Assembly: GCA_963921795.1 (NCBI GenBank)
Contig: OY997642.1
Coordinates: 27,801,960-27,865,959, forward strand
From: Nannobrachium achirus
Taxonomy: Eukaryota; Chordata; Actinopteri; Myctophiformes; Myctophidae
Direction of reading: 5' to 3'
Length of the DNA: 64,000 nt
Shown: positions 38,747 to 50,991 of the stretch, one piece after another
How the letters are laid out: each line of letters opens with the position of its first letter
Numbering within the stretch: the stretch's first letter is position 1
The notes under the pieces: model-generated
What the model saw: the letters and a program-made list of their open reading frames with translations, nothing else
Databases searched by the model: none
What the model was told of the DNA's origin: nothing
Program-made: the position numbers and the translations under genes

Positions 38747-41700
38747 CTACATTCTCTTCTTCGTGGGGTGAGTTATGGTGGCAAACCGTCTCTGAGAAGG
38801 GAAAACAAATGAGAAATGTACATTCATCCCTCCAGGTTACTTTAGACCAGAACAGAGGACATTTATTAAAATAAACTATCTTTATCTGAACTGCCAACCA
38901 AACCAAAATTACATCTCAATTATACCTTTCTCGCAGACTTCTGGGGTATCTTGAATTCTGCAGACTCTGTATAATGTAGAAGTAAGCGTTAAAGGATATG
39001 CATATACTTGCATAATAGTAGACCCGTAGACATAATATAGGTAGACGCCTGATTAGCCACTGGATTGTCAACCTTGATGCCATATTGGCAGGGGGAAATC
39101 AATAATAATAATCATAATTCCACTGAAAGAAATATGCCCGGAGATGTAAGTACCTGAGAGTAATACTTTTATGCATGACTTCTAAGCAAGATAAAGTATT
39201 TTGGTATAAAAACCCAAACTTAACCAAATATCCTTTATCATAACATAAACAAGCAAGTGTATTATCCCAATTTCCATGAGCAAATTAATAGGGTATATAT
39301 ATTTTTTAATTACTAGTTTATAAGAGAAGCACCCTGTCTCCCTCCCTCACCATCTTCAGGAGGTAGAACTTCATTGTTCACCACACTGGCATGAGGATCC
39401 TGTAAACGCACAGACACAGACAACCACATAAAAAAACATGTCACTGATAACTTTACAGGTCACCAATTTCTATCCTGTGTAGAGGAATTTCCGAAAGGTA
39501 CAAGTCCTACAAATAAAATTACAAGCATGTGTGCAGGTGTATGTACCCCAGAATGGAATTCGTGGCTTGGGTTCAAGAAAATAAACCAAACGCAATTAGT
39601 ATATGCTATGAGACATGCACATGCACAACAACTTAAAATGTCACAATTATATTAATGTGTGTAATTTATCTCAGACAATAAATTAACCCTTGATATCTTC
39701 TGAACAACTCGAAAACCAAATGGGGTAAATGCACTGGAAATGTGCAGAGGGGACCAATTGCACATTTCTGGGTTTTAGGAGTGCAAACTGTCAGACCTTT
39801 AAGAATCCTACTCTGTCCCCCATGTGGAACACTCACCGGGGTTTCTCTCAGCTCGGAGAGATGATTCAGGCCTTCCACAGACACCTGCATGCCTTCCCGG
39901 AGCTTCTCTGATCGGCTCTCCCCTGCCGCTATGCCTAACTTCATGGCGTGGAAGGATGTCTGCACCTCACCCACTCTGAAATTCACTGCCTTGCCCTCGA
40001 ACCAAAGGCTGTCACATGCGACCTCCTTGAAGCCCGGCGGCTGATAATCGGCAGGTGTGACTGCATTTTAATCGAAGGACAGGGAGGAGATGGTTAGGTT
40101 ATCCAATACAGTTATGCATAGGCCTATGGTATGTAATGAATGGAATCCAAACTACTCTGATGGTTGTAATGAACAAAAGCGTATCTCACTGTCATCGTAA
40201 TAGAACAGTTTCATGGTGAGGGCGACATCGTTGGGGAGAGCTCCCAGGTTCTGCATAAGAAGGAAAAGCTTCCTAATAAGCAGCACAGATGCCTTTTTGG
40301 TGTTCTCCATTGTCACCTGCATCTCTACGTTCTTGTTCCTGTAGTTAAGGAGTTTAGTTTGGAACTTAGGACAGTAGGCCTAGTACCCGGACCTTTTGCT
40401 TTAGGGCGGCATCGCATTCATTGACACTGGTGTTATTCTGCACATAAATGTCATGCCAATTTTTGTTGGCAAGAAAAGGAGATCAAAGTGCTGCCTCTAG
40501 AGAACTCTCCACCTTAAATTTCCCTGAAGTTTCATTACTTAAATGGGAAACACTAGCCTAGTTCCAGACCCTGAATCGCTAGCCACACCCCTTTAATTTT
40601 TTTGTTTGAATAATGAAGTGAAACGAAATGTCAATTCAAGCTGAGTGTCAGGCTAGGGAAACACAACACCACAGAATAACCTTATCAGTCTACATTCACG
40701 TGAAGAATCCAGAGACAAATATATATAATATATATAATCTTGCTATTCCCAGTGAAAAATCTCTACCCCTCTTCCGTGCTGTTTACCTTTTGCAGTGTAC
40801 TGTGTTATAAAGCTTGTTAGATAATGTACAGTACTCACCTCAGTATTTCCATCTGTGGTCCTTTGTCTGTGTATTTGAATTTGAACTGGTAGGATTCGAG
40901 CATGCACTAAGAGATGAGAAAATGTATCTGTTATGTTTAAGTAGAGGAATAATAGATGCTGTCAGCAGAATTGTGTCCTTTAGTTTGAAATCATCACATG
41001 CACTGTTCAGAGGTGAACTTACATTGGGGTCACCTGATTTGGTGTAAACCTACAATGTAAAATCACACTTGTTATACCACAGTAAATAGTCTATATCCTC
41101 CAAAGGCTATTTGTTTTGCAGTCAGGACTCGGGAGTCAGTTAATACAGTACAATACAATACATATGACTTAAAAAAAAGAAAAGTGCTTGTCAGAGGTGT
41201 GCTGACTAACAAGTAAATACACGTCTTTTTAGTTTTTCTTGTTGTGTTACATGACGTATATAATAGATGTTTGCAATGACCTTACTTACCCCAATGTACA
41301 AAATTTCAAGCTGTTAAAAAGCAAAAAGCATCGAAAGCAACAATCAATATTATCAACGCAGAGTCGCAGACCCAAGGAAACAACAGAAATTTCAACTAAA
41401 AGAGCAGAAACATGGTACTACTTACATATCCCATCTCCAGTGCATCAAAGCATCCCATCATCCTGTAAAAGAATTGTATTTTATTTCAATTTATTTCAAT
41501 TGCAAATATTGTATTATACAGTGCTACAGTATAGTTTTCTTTTGTTTTTACCATGTTACAATTTTGCCGGCTCCGGGTGTGCTGCAGTCCTCTCGCAAAA
41601 GTTTGACACACTGATCTGATCAAGTAAAGTGAGAGGGAAGGACATTTACAGAAATGATAAAGGCCTTTATTCCATGACTATCAAAGAAGTGTTTATTTAT

Positions 41701-42078
41701 GTTTACCTTCCAGATATCTAGACCTGTAGGCATCCTCTGGGAATATCCCTCTCAGGTAGGTGATGGAGGACACAGCCACAGCCACCATCCTCTTAACGAA
41801 GACAAGGGACTCTTGCTGCGTTTTCACGTCGCTTTGGAATAAGTTGGTCCACTACATAATGGCAGAAAAAGAAAAAAACATTACAGTGCAGTTTATTTAT
41901 ATAGCACATTTCATATACAGTAAACTCAATATTCTCAGAGGGTTCTACAACACTGTAGAACCCTCCTCCATTCACATTCACAAGATACAAACAACACTTA
42001 CTGTATGACACCACAGCAAATCACACATACAGGACATCCATATAGGACAGACACATCAATGCCATACACACGTGTGCG

Positions 42079-42133
<55 letters not shown>

Positions 42134-43717
42134 AACCCATCAGCACAGACAAGCTACAGTATGTCTTGAGAAAATAGGAAGGTCTTAAAAATCCGGAACT
42201 TATTTTAATGGAAGAAATGCTTTATGTATGTATGTTAAGTAGCCTATGTTAATACAATAACTAGCACACCTGATTCTGCACTTAGACCCTGGTGTCGGGT
42301 AGGACACTTTAAGTAGCCTACTGATTGACAAGCAGTCAGTGGTGGGAAAAGTACCCACATCCTTTACTTATGTAATGGTATAAATACTGCAATGTAGAAG
42401 TACTCTGTTACAAGTAAAAGTCCAATTCAACATTTACTAGAGTAAAAGTACAAAAGTGTTGCTATAAAAATGTACTTCAAGTACCAAAAGTAAAAGTACT
42501 CATTATAAAGAATGTCCCATTTCAAGTTTCCAAATGTATACACATTTGAAAATAGCAGATCTACAAGCTCTCAATGCGTCGCATCACGAAGCATTGTGAG
42601 CTTGTAGATCGGCTATTTTCAAATGTCTGAAATGTATATAAGGCTGGACTGGAGTGGTGCGCTGGTACAGGGGCTGCACCGCGACTCAGTGTGTCACGTA
42701 TGCCTTGATGTGTTACAAATGTTTGTATATATGTTTTGAATACATGACTGCTGTGTCGTAAGACAAATTTCAGTGTGAACTGACAATAAAGTACTATATC
42801 ATATCATATATATCATATATCATTAATGTTTTGTAGGCCTAATAATAATAAAAATCTAAAAGTATCTAACTAATGTTTTCAAGTAATTGTAGGGGAGTAA
42901 AAGTACAATATTTGCCTCTGAGATGTCTGTAGTGGAGTAGAAGTAAAAGTATTGGAAATGGGAAATACTCAAGGAAAGGTACCTCAAAATTGTACTTAAG
43001 TACAGTAGGCCTACTTAAGTAAATGTACTTAGTTACTTTACACCACTGCAAGCAGTATTCCCTGAAGCTCAATATCTCTCCTGGCCAAGGGAGGGTCCTG
43101 TCTCATCTCAACAGTAGAAATTAGGTCTGTCATACAAGATACCCAGGTAGAAATCCGAGTAGTACATAAAATGTATAGATTACACACATTGTAGCTTTAA
43201 TCCTGCATATAGTGAGTCAGATATCTAAGGTTATTATGCATGCAGTGAGTGAGTGCACCTAACCTAACCAGATTGTATTCTAAGTTTTTAGGGCCTGAGA
43301 TTGGTTGACATAGGCCTACAATTGCTGTACTGGACCACAAGATGGCGCCCATCAACTGACGGTCTCAAAGACCAACTCTGAAAACTAACTCATGTAAAAG
43401 GGTTAGGGTTAGGGTTAGGGTTAGGTTCAGCATTCAGCATTATAATAATGACATTTATAGTTGATTTGGAATTTACTTCGATATGTTCAGAGATAGCCTA
43501 ATAACAATAAAACAAAACCTCTGTACAGTGTCAACAAACGTAGGCTAATTAATTAGACCTACAATTAAGCAAGGAAAGACAAAAGCCATTGTTTTAATGA
43601 ATTGATATAATAATAATAATAAAAAAATAAAAGGTTTATTCATGTCCATAGGCCTACCTCGGCTGTTTGCTGTTTTGGTCTGACGCACATCTTTGACATG
43701 GATCTTGATGCTGCCAT
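38747..43717 (-). CDS. hormad1: hormad1, meiotic HORMA-domain protein (12 exons)
   Basis: HORMAD1 coats unsynapsed meiotic chromosome axes, where it promotes double-strand breaks and synapsis checkpoint signalling. Exons with coherent phases are 43717-43658, 41851-41707, 41615-41552, 41462-41426, 41310-41290, 41049-41023, 40906-40839, 40338-40190, 40060-39837, 39399-39351, 38966-38926 and 38791-38747. They total 930 bases, or 309 residues. The start [20 protein letters not shown] is phase-compatible with exon 2 ([20 protein letters not shown]), whereas the overlapping ATG at 43727 is not. HORMA landmarks include [71 protein letters not shown] and [12 protein letters not shown]. The C-terminus is basic ([14 protein letters not shown]), like the family's nuclear signal. 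It is shorter than human HORMAD1 (394). Exons 5 and 6 are only 21 and 27 bases long. Confidence 0.93.
41880..42000. repeat. Common teleost repeat fragment
   Basis: CAGTTTATTTATATAGCACA, TTTCATATACAG and a TTCTACAACACTGTAGAACC palindrome in hormad1 intron 1; resembles a widespread fish interspersed repeat. Confidence 0.5.
42066..42128. repeat. (CA)n microsatellite
   Basis: About 28 CA units preceded by GTGTGCGTGCGCG. Confidence 0.95.
42337..43048. mobile_element. hAT-like non-autonomous element, copy 2, with intact target duplication
   Basis: Starts CAGTGGTGGGAAAAGTACCC and ends AGTTACTTTACACCACTG. CAAGCAGT occurs directly on both sides (42329-42336 and 43049-43056), an 8-bp duplication that supports the hAT class. 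The interior has the ACAAGTAAAAGTCC and AGTGGAGTAGAAGTAAAAGT motifs shared with the copy at 28831. It carries a full hairpin family H copy and about 200 bp that looks like the 3' tail of a LINE (GACAATAAAGTACTATATCA). Confidence 0.92.
42542..42627. repeat. Hairpin family H, best long copy
   Basis: ACATTTGAAAATAGCAGATC, TACAAGCTCTCAATGCGTCG, then GCATTGTGAGCTTGTAGATC, GGCTATTTTCAAATGT. Arms pair over about 35 bp including the outer ACATTTG/CAAATGT. It lies at the same internal position in this hAT-like element as the half-copy in the element at 28831. Confidence 0.92.
43399..43424. repeat. Interstitial telomere-type repeat
   Basis: Four GGGTTA units in a row in hormad1 intron 1. A shorter imperfect CCTAACCCTAACCCTAG run is at about 57873-57903. 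Confidence 0.9.
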
Positions 43718-43979
43718 TTTCTGTCATTCAATGGCTAGCTTGAAAATGTTTATAAACACAACTGGTTAGTCATATCATAAATCATCATGGTGTGGGTTTG
43801 CCCGAAAATATGAGTTAATATAGTCTATAGAATGTTTCATCATGTAAAAGGCCTATTTCAATTGTGACATTAAACAGTTATTGTTTAGGATAACTTACTT
43901 CGCCCAGGTAGAGTTTATGTGGTGAGTGAGTGAGTGAGTGTATGAACCCCAATACTTCGCCCCACTACAGTGTCGCGCG

Positions 43980-44077
43980 CCAAAAGCAGCAGACCTGCAG
44001 GCTACGCGAGGCTACCTGCAAGCTCACAGTGCATCAAGGAAGCTACAGGTTGTGAGCTTGTAGAACTGCTATTTTCG
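43980..44077. repeat. Hairpin family H, degenerate long-looped copy
   Basis: GCAGCAGACCTGCAGGCTAC on the left side, with an inner CTGCAAGCTCACAGTGCATC and GGTTGTGAGCTTGTAGAACT, then GCTATTTTCGG. Confidence 0.65.
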
Positions 44078-44203
44078 GAATTCACGCCCAAAGTAAATTA
44101 CATGCATGAAGTTGATTGTTATGTGCCCCCAAATCGTTTTTCAATCATTTTTATACAACTGGAAGAAAGTAGTCTATATATAGGCTATAGGTCTATATAT
44201 AGG

Positions 44204-44254
<51 letters not shown>
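44204..44254. repeat. (TA)n microsatellite
   Basis: About 25 TA units followed by TTG units. Confidence 0.95.
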
Positions 44255-44268
<14 letters not shown>

Positions 44269-44424
44269 CTTAATTCGTAATTCAATATTATGTTATTACA
44301 TCATTAGGCTATTTTATATTATTTAGGGTGTCTTTTTTCTCACCATGCAGTCTTGCCAAAACAACAAACCAGGAAGAAGTGTGACCTAATGCATGTCCTT
44401 GCACATTGAATTCCAGAGCATTAG

Positions 44425-44485
44425 CTGAAAATCTACAAGCTCACAGGCACAGCACATCTGTGGTGCGGTGTGATCGGCCATATTC
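44425..44485. repeat. Hairpin family H, degenerate copy
   Basis: CTGAAAATCTACAAGCTCAC on the left; GTGTGATCGGCCATATTCAG on the right. Confidence 0.6.
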
Positions 44486-45242
44486 AGTGAAGAGGTTTCG
44501 TGTATAGAAAAAAGAGCAGATCAAGTACCAAGTGAAAGGTCAAGTTTACTTAGTATTGAGGGTTTATGTCCTTAAATGTCTGAAAACACATAGTGTGGGG
44601 GTCCCTAGCTGTCTCATCTCTCTCTCTCAGCTAAGGGGAAAGGAGACCCTGGGCCTTAAATTATCCCTAGATATTAGGCTATGAAAACCAGTAGGCAGGC
44701 CTAGGCCTGGTAGAGGTCCTGAAGATAGAAAACCAGCAGATATTTTGGGCAAGTCAATCTCAAATAAGTTACCACCATGAGATATGACAAATTTGCCTAC
44801 ATCACCATTCATATGTAAATATGCGAAACATTTTATGTGTAATAGAGGGGGACACAATGCTGTGTTATATTTTATAATCTTTATTTAAATGAAAATGACA
44901 TTTCAGTCTTCCACTGTATAAAAAAAGAAAAGCCATCATTACTATGAAAAGCTTTCATCGACTGACCTTGGGTCTTACATTAGCAAGGAATGAAGTAAGA
45001 TAACAGATCTATATCTGAACAGATAAACACAAATGATAGTGTAAACACAATGATACATTTAGCACAGTTTCTTTAAAAAAATACCCACTATAAACTCAGT
45101 GTGTTGGCTTGAAACTGTCTCCTTCACCCCCTTTTCTCCTCAGGCACAGTGGTTGATTGACTACTTCAATATTGTGCAATAGTGGATTTGTAATCTCTAT
45201 ATAGTCTCCTACAGTAAGCTGCACACTGTGGTCGCAGCATTA

Positions 45243-45517
45243 TTACTGCTTGGAGAAGAATTCTTTGCTCTTCTTGACATCAGGCTTGATGGTATCACTT
45301 CCTGGTTTCCAGCCAGCTGGGCACACTGAAAAGATAAATAAATATGATGTTATTGCATTATTCTTACTGACAAGCAAAACTCGAGTTTCACAACACACAA
45401 CTCACACGTACGTACAATCTATCTAGACATTCAAGGAATCTCTGCATGTAGCCTACCTTCTGTCTGTATCATGTCTGTCAGTCTGTATCATGTCTCTCTA
45501 TCTGTCAGTCTGTATCA

Positions 45518-45586
<69 letters not shown>

Positions 45587-45608
45587 CATGTATTGTTTGT
45601 TTGTATCA

Positions 45609-45656
<48 letters not shown>

Positions 45657-48600
45657 CATCTCAAATGTTGAAAACATTCATCGATCGACTTCACACTTGG
45701 TGGAAGAGTATGGCTGTAACTATCAATTATCTTCTTAGTGATTACATAATTCTTGTTGTTTTTTGTGTTTTCGAGCAGCACTTCCAAAGGCCAAGCAATC
45801 AGACTGTTTTGGAAAGGATGTTGCTTGTACTGTATTGTACACAAATCACACAAACAATCTGTTGGTCTGGATTTAAGAAAGGGCTCCTTCTGAACATGTT
45901 TTAATGTTCTAACAACTTTCAATTAATCTTTGTGGACATATTTGATGAATGGCAGCGGCACATTGTATAATGGTAAAACAATAAATTCATGTATTTGTAA
46001 GTTCACGTGATTTGCCAAATAAAAATGCTCACAAGCTATAACAGCATGTGCCTTCATGAATATCGGATTTTGAAGTTATGATACCATTTCTTGAAGGTAC
46101 CGTATAATTTAGAATTTAAAGCCATAGTTCAAAACCACTAAACATTTCCTCTCCTCTTTACAAACACACAGTGAATTTTAACCCTGATAAGTGCAACAGC
46201 CTTTGAACCTGGGTGAGCACATACAGGTATGGCCTTTGCCCCATATAATCAAGATGGCATTACTGTAACTCTCTGTGAGTAACCTGTAATTTGAGATACA
46301 GTACTTTGGCACTGTATGAATGAAAATAAGCCGAATGAAATCACCGGCAGACTCACATGCTGAGGTCATGTGGATGACGCAACAGGTTGCAGAGCAGTGT
46401 AGGCGAGGTATGGCATATTATTATAGTTGATAGTATTATTACAATGTCTCTTTTTTAGCTTGGAGTCCACTTTAAACACATTCTTGTCTTTAGGCCACAG
46501 AAAACACAAGATGGCTATGATTATGTTTTCTTTTAGTATTGCCACAGTGTGTGAAGAGATCAGTCAATGGCAGTCGCACAATACCTTCTCCATGCTTGTC
46601 TGTGAACTGAAAGGCCTGGACCAAACGCAGGGTCTCCTCGACAGAGCGTCCCACCGGAAGGTCATTAATGGTGATTTGTCTCAAGATGCCCTTGTCATCA
46701 ATGATGAACAGCCCTCTGAAATCACATGGATCACAATTTATTGTTTGTTTGTTTAAAACATGAGTGTGCACAGATTCACAACAGATTACCGGTGTTAAAT
46801 GGATACATAAATTATAAGCACATAATGGTAAATCTACTTTTTCCCCTAGAGATTGGTGATTGGTGGGTGTTGTGATGGGGATAAAAAATCCCAGGCACAC
46901 AGCAAAATCCTTATGGGTGAATTTTTACACTTTCAGAGTAACATTTTCTTCATTCAGTTATATGGGAAAACAAGGTGAAGTTAGATACAAGGGTTATAAT
47001 ATACATCCCAGGTCCTGAGGTCTGGGTTAGGGTTATTGAATTATTTGTGGCCACTGGCCATGCCCTCTGTTTCATTACCAGGTTGACACAATAGACACAG
47101 GGAATGATTAGTCAGCTAAGTGACCTTGCTGTTCCAAATGTTTAGGGAAGGGGACTGCAGGAATCAAAAGCCTAATTCATACTTTGTCAATACGGTGGTG
47201 TCATTTGTCACAATGCCTACATTTATAGCTGCAAATGATTCACACCCTATGCTAACACAGTGAGTCCAAGTGCAGGCAGCTAGGTCAGTCTTTATTGCAG
47301 GTCTTGAAGTCTGTTTAAATGCTCTTTTTATTGGTGATTGATCTTCTGATGCTTATTCATTATGCACACCGGACCAGCCCATGTTAAGTGGTCTTTTATA
47401 CTTCGCTACCTATTTTAATTAGTGTTACCCTACCACTTATTCTCTACTTATAGAGGATATGCGCGTTACATCATCATCATAACCGGAAGTTATGTGGGAA
47501 CGACTACTGAGTGGAAAAAAAATACTTTCTGGCCTTGACAGCCCATACATCCAAATCTGATTGCATTAAACGACATTAAACTCACTTTGCCAAAGGATTT
47601 GCCATTCACTTTATGCATGTGCATGCCCTCTATTCTCTACCTTTACTTGTATCTTTGTTTCATCCTTACTGCAGTGCTGCTACGACAACAGAATTTCCCT
47701 TACTAAGGTCTGTCTCTCTATCTACAAATAACAGATTTTCGAGGGGGGTAAAAATATTGTAGCTTGAAAATAATGTATTTGCGCGATAAAGTATAAGTTA
47801 AGCTTAATAGCTGTCCACGTGATATTGTCATTCCCACCTGTAGGCGATGCCCTCGTCCTCTTTCAGCACTCCATAGTCGGTGGAGATGGAGCGCCGCGTG
47901 TCAGCCACCAGCGGAATCTTCATTGCACCCAGACCGCCCTGCTTGCGAGGTGTGTTGATCCTGTAAGAACACGGACACGCAGAAATGAAAGTTTGTACTT
48001 TGTAGGAGTAACATGTACAGTAAAATTACAGAGAAGTAGGTGTTTGCTATCGCTGTGACCAAATTCACCAAATTCTGGGCATTTTGTGCTTCAACTATTA
48101 AAAAATAGCAGATATACAAGCTCACGGTGCAGCGCTGCGAGCTTGTAAATCTGCTTCTTTTTTTTTTATTGTGAAAATTTGTGTCTTTGAATATTTTAAA
48201 TCCTTCTAAGGTTTTTTGAAAAACCTTAGAAGGCCCCTTCCACCTTGGGCCCTAGTAAGTCAGTTCCACTTCTCCCTCCCTTGTGAAGCCCCTGGCTGTG
48301 ACCAATTCATACCATGCGAAATGGGAGAAGTGGGAGTCAACGGAGGCGCCGATGACCTCACAGTCGATCTTCCTGAACTCCTCCGCTGCGTCACTGAAAG
48401 CGACGATCTCAGTCGGACACACAAAGGTGAAGTCCAGAGGGTAGAAGAAAAAGACAACATACTTCCCTTTAAGGGAAGGAGACACTATTAAGCACTTGAG
48501 CCCTATATATTTCCTCATGTAACAAATAGCTAAATTAGACGATGTACAAGCTAACAATGTGCTGCATCGTGAACTTAGGATCTGTTTTTGAAAGATTTTT

Positions 48601-48961
48601 AACATTAAAATTGGCTTGACCAGCCAGCCGGTGGTGCAACATAAGTGTGAGGGCTGCGGCCTGAAGCTCTAGTTTTTAAACATTTGCCCAAAATGGGGAT
48701 GCCAATAAAACAGGAGGCCAGTGCCCTAGTGTTTCATGTTATCCTTAGTAGTGTAAATGTGACCTATTCAATCCAATCCACAAGAGGATCCCAAAGCATG
48801 GATTCAGAAGCAGGATCAAAGCATTTCCTCGGTTCAGTGATGTTGCTTGCATTACCTCTGTAGTCTGACAGCTTGATGTCCTTGAACTGTCCATCTGGCA
48901 TCACCGCTGTGGCTGTGAAGTCTGGGGCCAGTTTCCCAATGTGTGCCTTTCCTGCAGCCAT
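45243..48961 (-). CDS. prdx1: prdx1, peroxiredoxin 1 (5 coding exons)
   Basis: PRDX1 is a typical 2-Cys peroxiredoxin (natural killer enhancing factor in fish). It reduces hydrogen peroxide with thioredoxin and acts as a redox sensor and chaperone in the cytosol. Coding exons 48961-48856, 48466-48313, 47960-47838, 46715-46585 and 45325-45243 join with matching phases to 597 bases, 198 residues. The peroxidatic Cys52 lies in FTFVCPTE and the resolving Cys in GEVCPAGW near residue 173. Both are accompanied by the eukaryotic GGLG motif (KQGGLGAM), linked to sensitivity to over-oxidation. The C-terminus is SKEFFSKQ, where mammals have a Tyr-Phe pair. A probable non-coding first exon lies at about 49985-49912, with a GAG|GTATG donor, spliced to 48972, 11 bases before the ATG. 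Confidence 0.96.
45511..45657. repeat. (TGTC)n microsatellite
   Basis: Two blocks of TGTC units (45511-45586, 45608-45656) in the last prdx1 intron. They create long meaningless frames on both strands. Confidence 0.95.
48098..48160. repeat. Hairpin family H, copy in prdx1 intron
   Basis: AAAAAATAGCAGATATACAA, GCTCACGGTGCAGCGCTGCG, AGCTTGTAAATCTGCTTCTT. Confidence 0.8.
48202..48233. repeat. Perfect 32-bp palindrome in prdx1 intron
   Basis: CCTTCTAAGGTTTTT faces AAAAACCTTAGAAGG with a two-base centre, 80 bp downstream of the donor of the second coding exon. Confidence 0.85.
48530..48590. repeat. Hairpin family H, degenerate copy in prdx1 intron
   Basis: TTAGACGATGTACAAGCTAA and TGAACTTAGGATCTGTTTTT; several mismatches. 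Confidence 0.55.
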
Positions 48962-49024
48962 CTTCAGTAGGACTGTGTGAAAGGATGAAAGTTTTGTTTT
49001 TGATGGGGTATTGTTATTGGCTAT

Positions 49025-49110
49025 ACTGCAAGAGCAAGACAGCAATGACAAATTCAATTCAAAGGGGTTTATTGGCATGAGAAAACATACTTCACATTGC
49101 CAAAGCAAAC
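49025..49110. repeat. GGTTTATTGGCATGA repeat fragment
   Basis: CAATTCAAAGGGGTTTATTG, GCATGAGAAAACATACTTCA and CATTGCCAAAGC match the segment that recurs at 57195, 60500 and 61790. Confidence 0.65.
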
Positions 49111-50050
49111 ACAAAGCACTCACACAATAACACAAATAAGCAGCTAGTTATTATATATCCATCCTACTGTGGTCAAATTTGAAATCAAATACACTTTTAG
49201 TTTGCATTGCATGTGCAACTGCAAGGATTTCTTCTCAGAAGAAGGTATTGTATCAACAATTGGTGACTCCGAGTCTGAATACAAATTCACAACTGCATGT
49301 TCCGAATGCCACAAATGAACCTGCTAAACAAAAGCCCCAGTAGGGCTTCAAACTAAGCCCCAGTCGATTATTAGCCTATTTCGATGATCGATCTTCCTGC
49401 GTTCACTGGTCAAGGTGAAATTGTTACGCTTGAGTGTACTTTGGAATTTGACCTAATAAACTGTCAAATACCAATATAAAACGTTTATCATAGTCTAAAG
49501 TTTATAATCTATCAAAATTATGGTCATTTGTTGTTCCCGTGAATAAGTCAAGCTTTCGTGTTAAAATCTAAACACCCTCGAAATTAAACGTTTCAGTTTC
49601 ACTTTGTGAAAATCAAACAGGTGTCCGTTTATCTAGATTTACAATCTTTCATTCATTATAATTATAATAGATATATAGACCTACATACGGCCATCTACAT
49701 ATACACCACACCACATAGCCTATTATAGGATCTACCTTAATAAATTGTTGTTGGCTATAAATTAGGCTTTACGCATAAGTTTGAATTAAGAGCACTGAAG
49801 ACTGAACAAAGAAATACAGTTGCCACGTAACGCCAACTAGGGTACACATAACATTAGGCTACATAACATTATAAATATGCATTTTGTTTAATACATTATT
49901 ATACAACATACCTCAGCTTTGATCTCCTCGGACGGCAGTCTGAACTCTGAATGAGGAATGCAAATGTGCCAAGATCGCTTGAGACTATATACACCAGTTC
50001 AATTCTCGCGATAAGATAGCAGTGACGTTAGCCACAGGCCCACAGCCCTC
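49111..50050. other. prdx1 first intron and promoter side
   Basis: AT-rich intron followed by the putative first exon (about 49912-49985) and promoter. No other gene recognised. Confidence 0.4.
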
Positions 50051-50129
50051 GCCAAAAAGAGCTGATCTACAAGCTATCAACGCGTCGCCTGGCTGCGCGT
50101 CGTTTGCTTGCAGATCAGTTCTTTTTGGA
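50051..50129. repeat. Hairpin family H, copy upstream of prdx1
   Basis: GCCAAAAAGAGCTGATCTAC, AAGCTATCAACGCGTCG, then CGTTTGCTTGCAGATCAGTT, CTTTTTGG. Outer CCAAAAAGA/TCTTTTTGG pairing shows the stem extends into locus-specific sequence. Confidence 0.85.
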
Positions 50130-50160
50130 CAGCGACACCGTCGTACTACGGAATATCGAC

Positions 50161-50168
50161 CCCCCCCC

Positions 50169-50231
<63 letters not shown>
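50161..50231. repeat. C-run and (CA)n microsatellite
   Basis: Ten C followed by about 30 CA units, 80-170 bp from the likely prdx1 start site. Confidence 0.95.
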
Positions 50232-50234
<3 letters not shown>

Positions 50235-50991
50235 CACACCCCCAGACAATCCCAGACAAGTTTACCACAATGATAGAGCATGACTTTGCACATTTCTGCC
50301 TGATGGAAATTTTACTCCTCTTTGTTGTGAAACCACTTTTATTGATGAGCAAGGATGAAGGACAGATCATCTAAAATCTTCCAAACTTTTACACACTCAA
50401 ACTTTAACTTGTTTGGTCAAAAAGGTGTTGGCCTATGTATCATATTTTATGAATTCATGAGAAGCTTTTAATCCATGTTAACAACAGCCATGTTAAGGCA
50501 CACACAAAGTCATGAGGTTTCATCATCATGTGATTACCAATCCTCTCATCTCTCTCCCATACCATACCCCAAGGTATGTATGGTATGGTTCTCAAACCAG
50601 TGAACATTTTCATGTTAAAGGCCCCATCAAATTGATGCATATTAGGCATAATAGGCCGTGGACCCCCATTTAAAAGGCATTGTGTCCCGGACCCCCATAG
50701 ATTTAGCACAGAATTCTACAACTGTATTGGTGGGGAGTCTGGGAGTGGGGACACAACAGTGGAGAGAGTGAAACCTATCATCTGCATCATTCTACATTCT
50801 CTCATTGGGATCAGATCTAGTTGGTGAAATAATAGCAACATCGTTGTTCATTTTGCTGGTAACCAAAACTACCAAGGACCCCTGGTGGTCCCCATACGGT
50901 ACCCCATACCCCACTTACCACATTTATATATGCATATAACATCAAGGCTTCATTGCCTATGTGGTATGCGCCTGGACCGCTATAGGCCCCA
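50232..50991. other. Repeat-rich spacer
   Basis: No gene. A GTGGTATGCGCCTGGACC fragment near 50961 also occurs at 53803, so pieces of one repeat lie on both sides of the transposon. Confidence 0.4.

Larger units (their letters stand above)
43718..45242. other. Interval between hormad1 and prdx1
   Basis: No coding exon found. It contains the hormad1 promoter side, two hairpin family H copies, a TA microsatellite and, near 45242, the prdx1 3' untranslated region. TTTATT at about 44879 could be the prdx1 poly(A) signal on the minus strand. Confidence 0.45.

Noticed and set aside
43545-43727. hormad1 start at 43727 ([11 protein letters not shown])
   Set aside because: That frame is not phase-compatible with the next exon; the ATG at 43717 is.
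45490-45922. Long open frames on both strands rich in Cys-Leu-Ser-Val or Thr-Asp-Arg-Gln
   Set aside because: They are produced by the TGTC microsatellite in a prdx1 intron.
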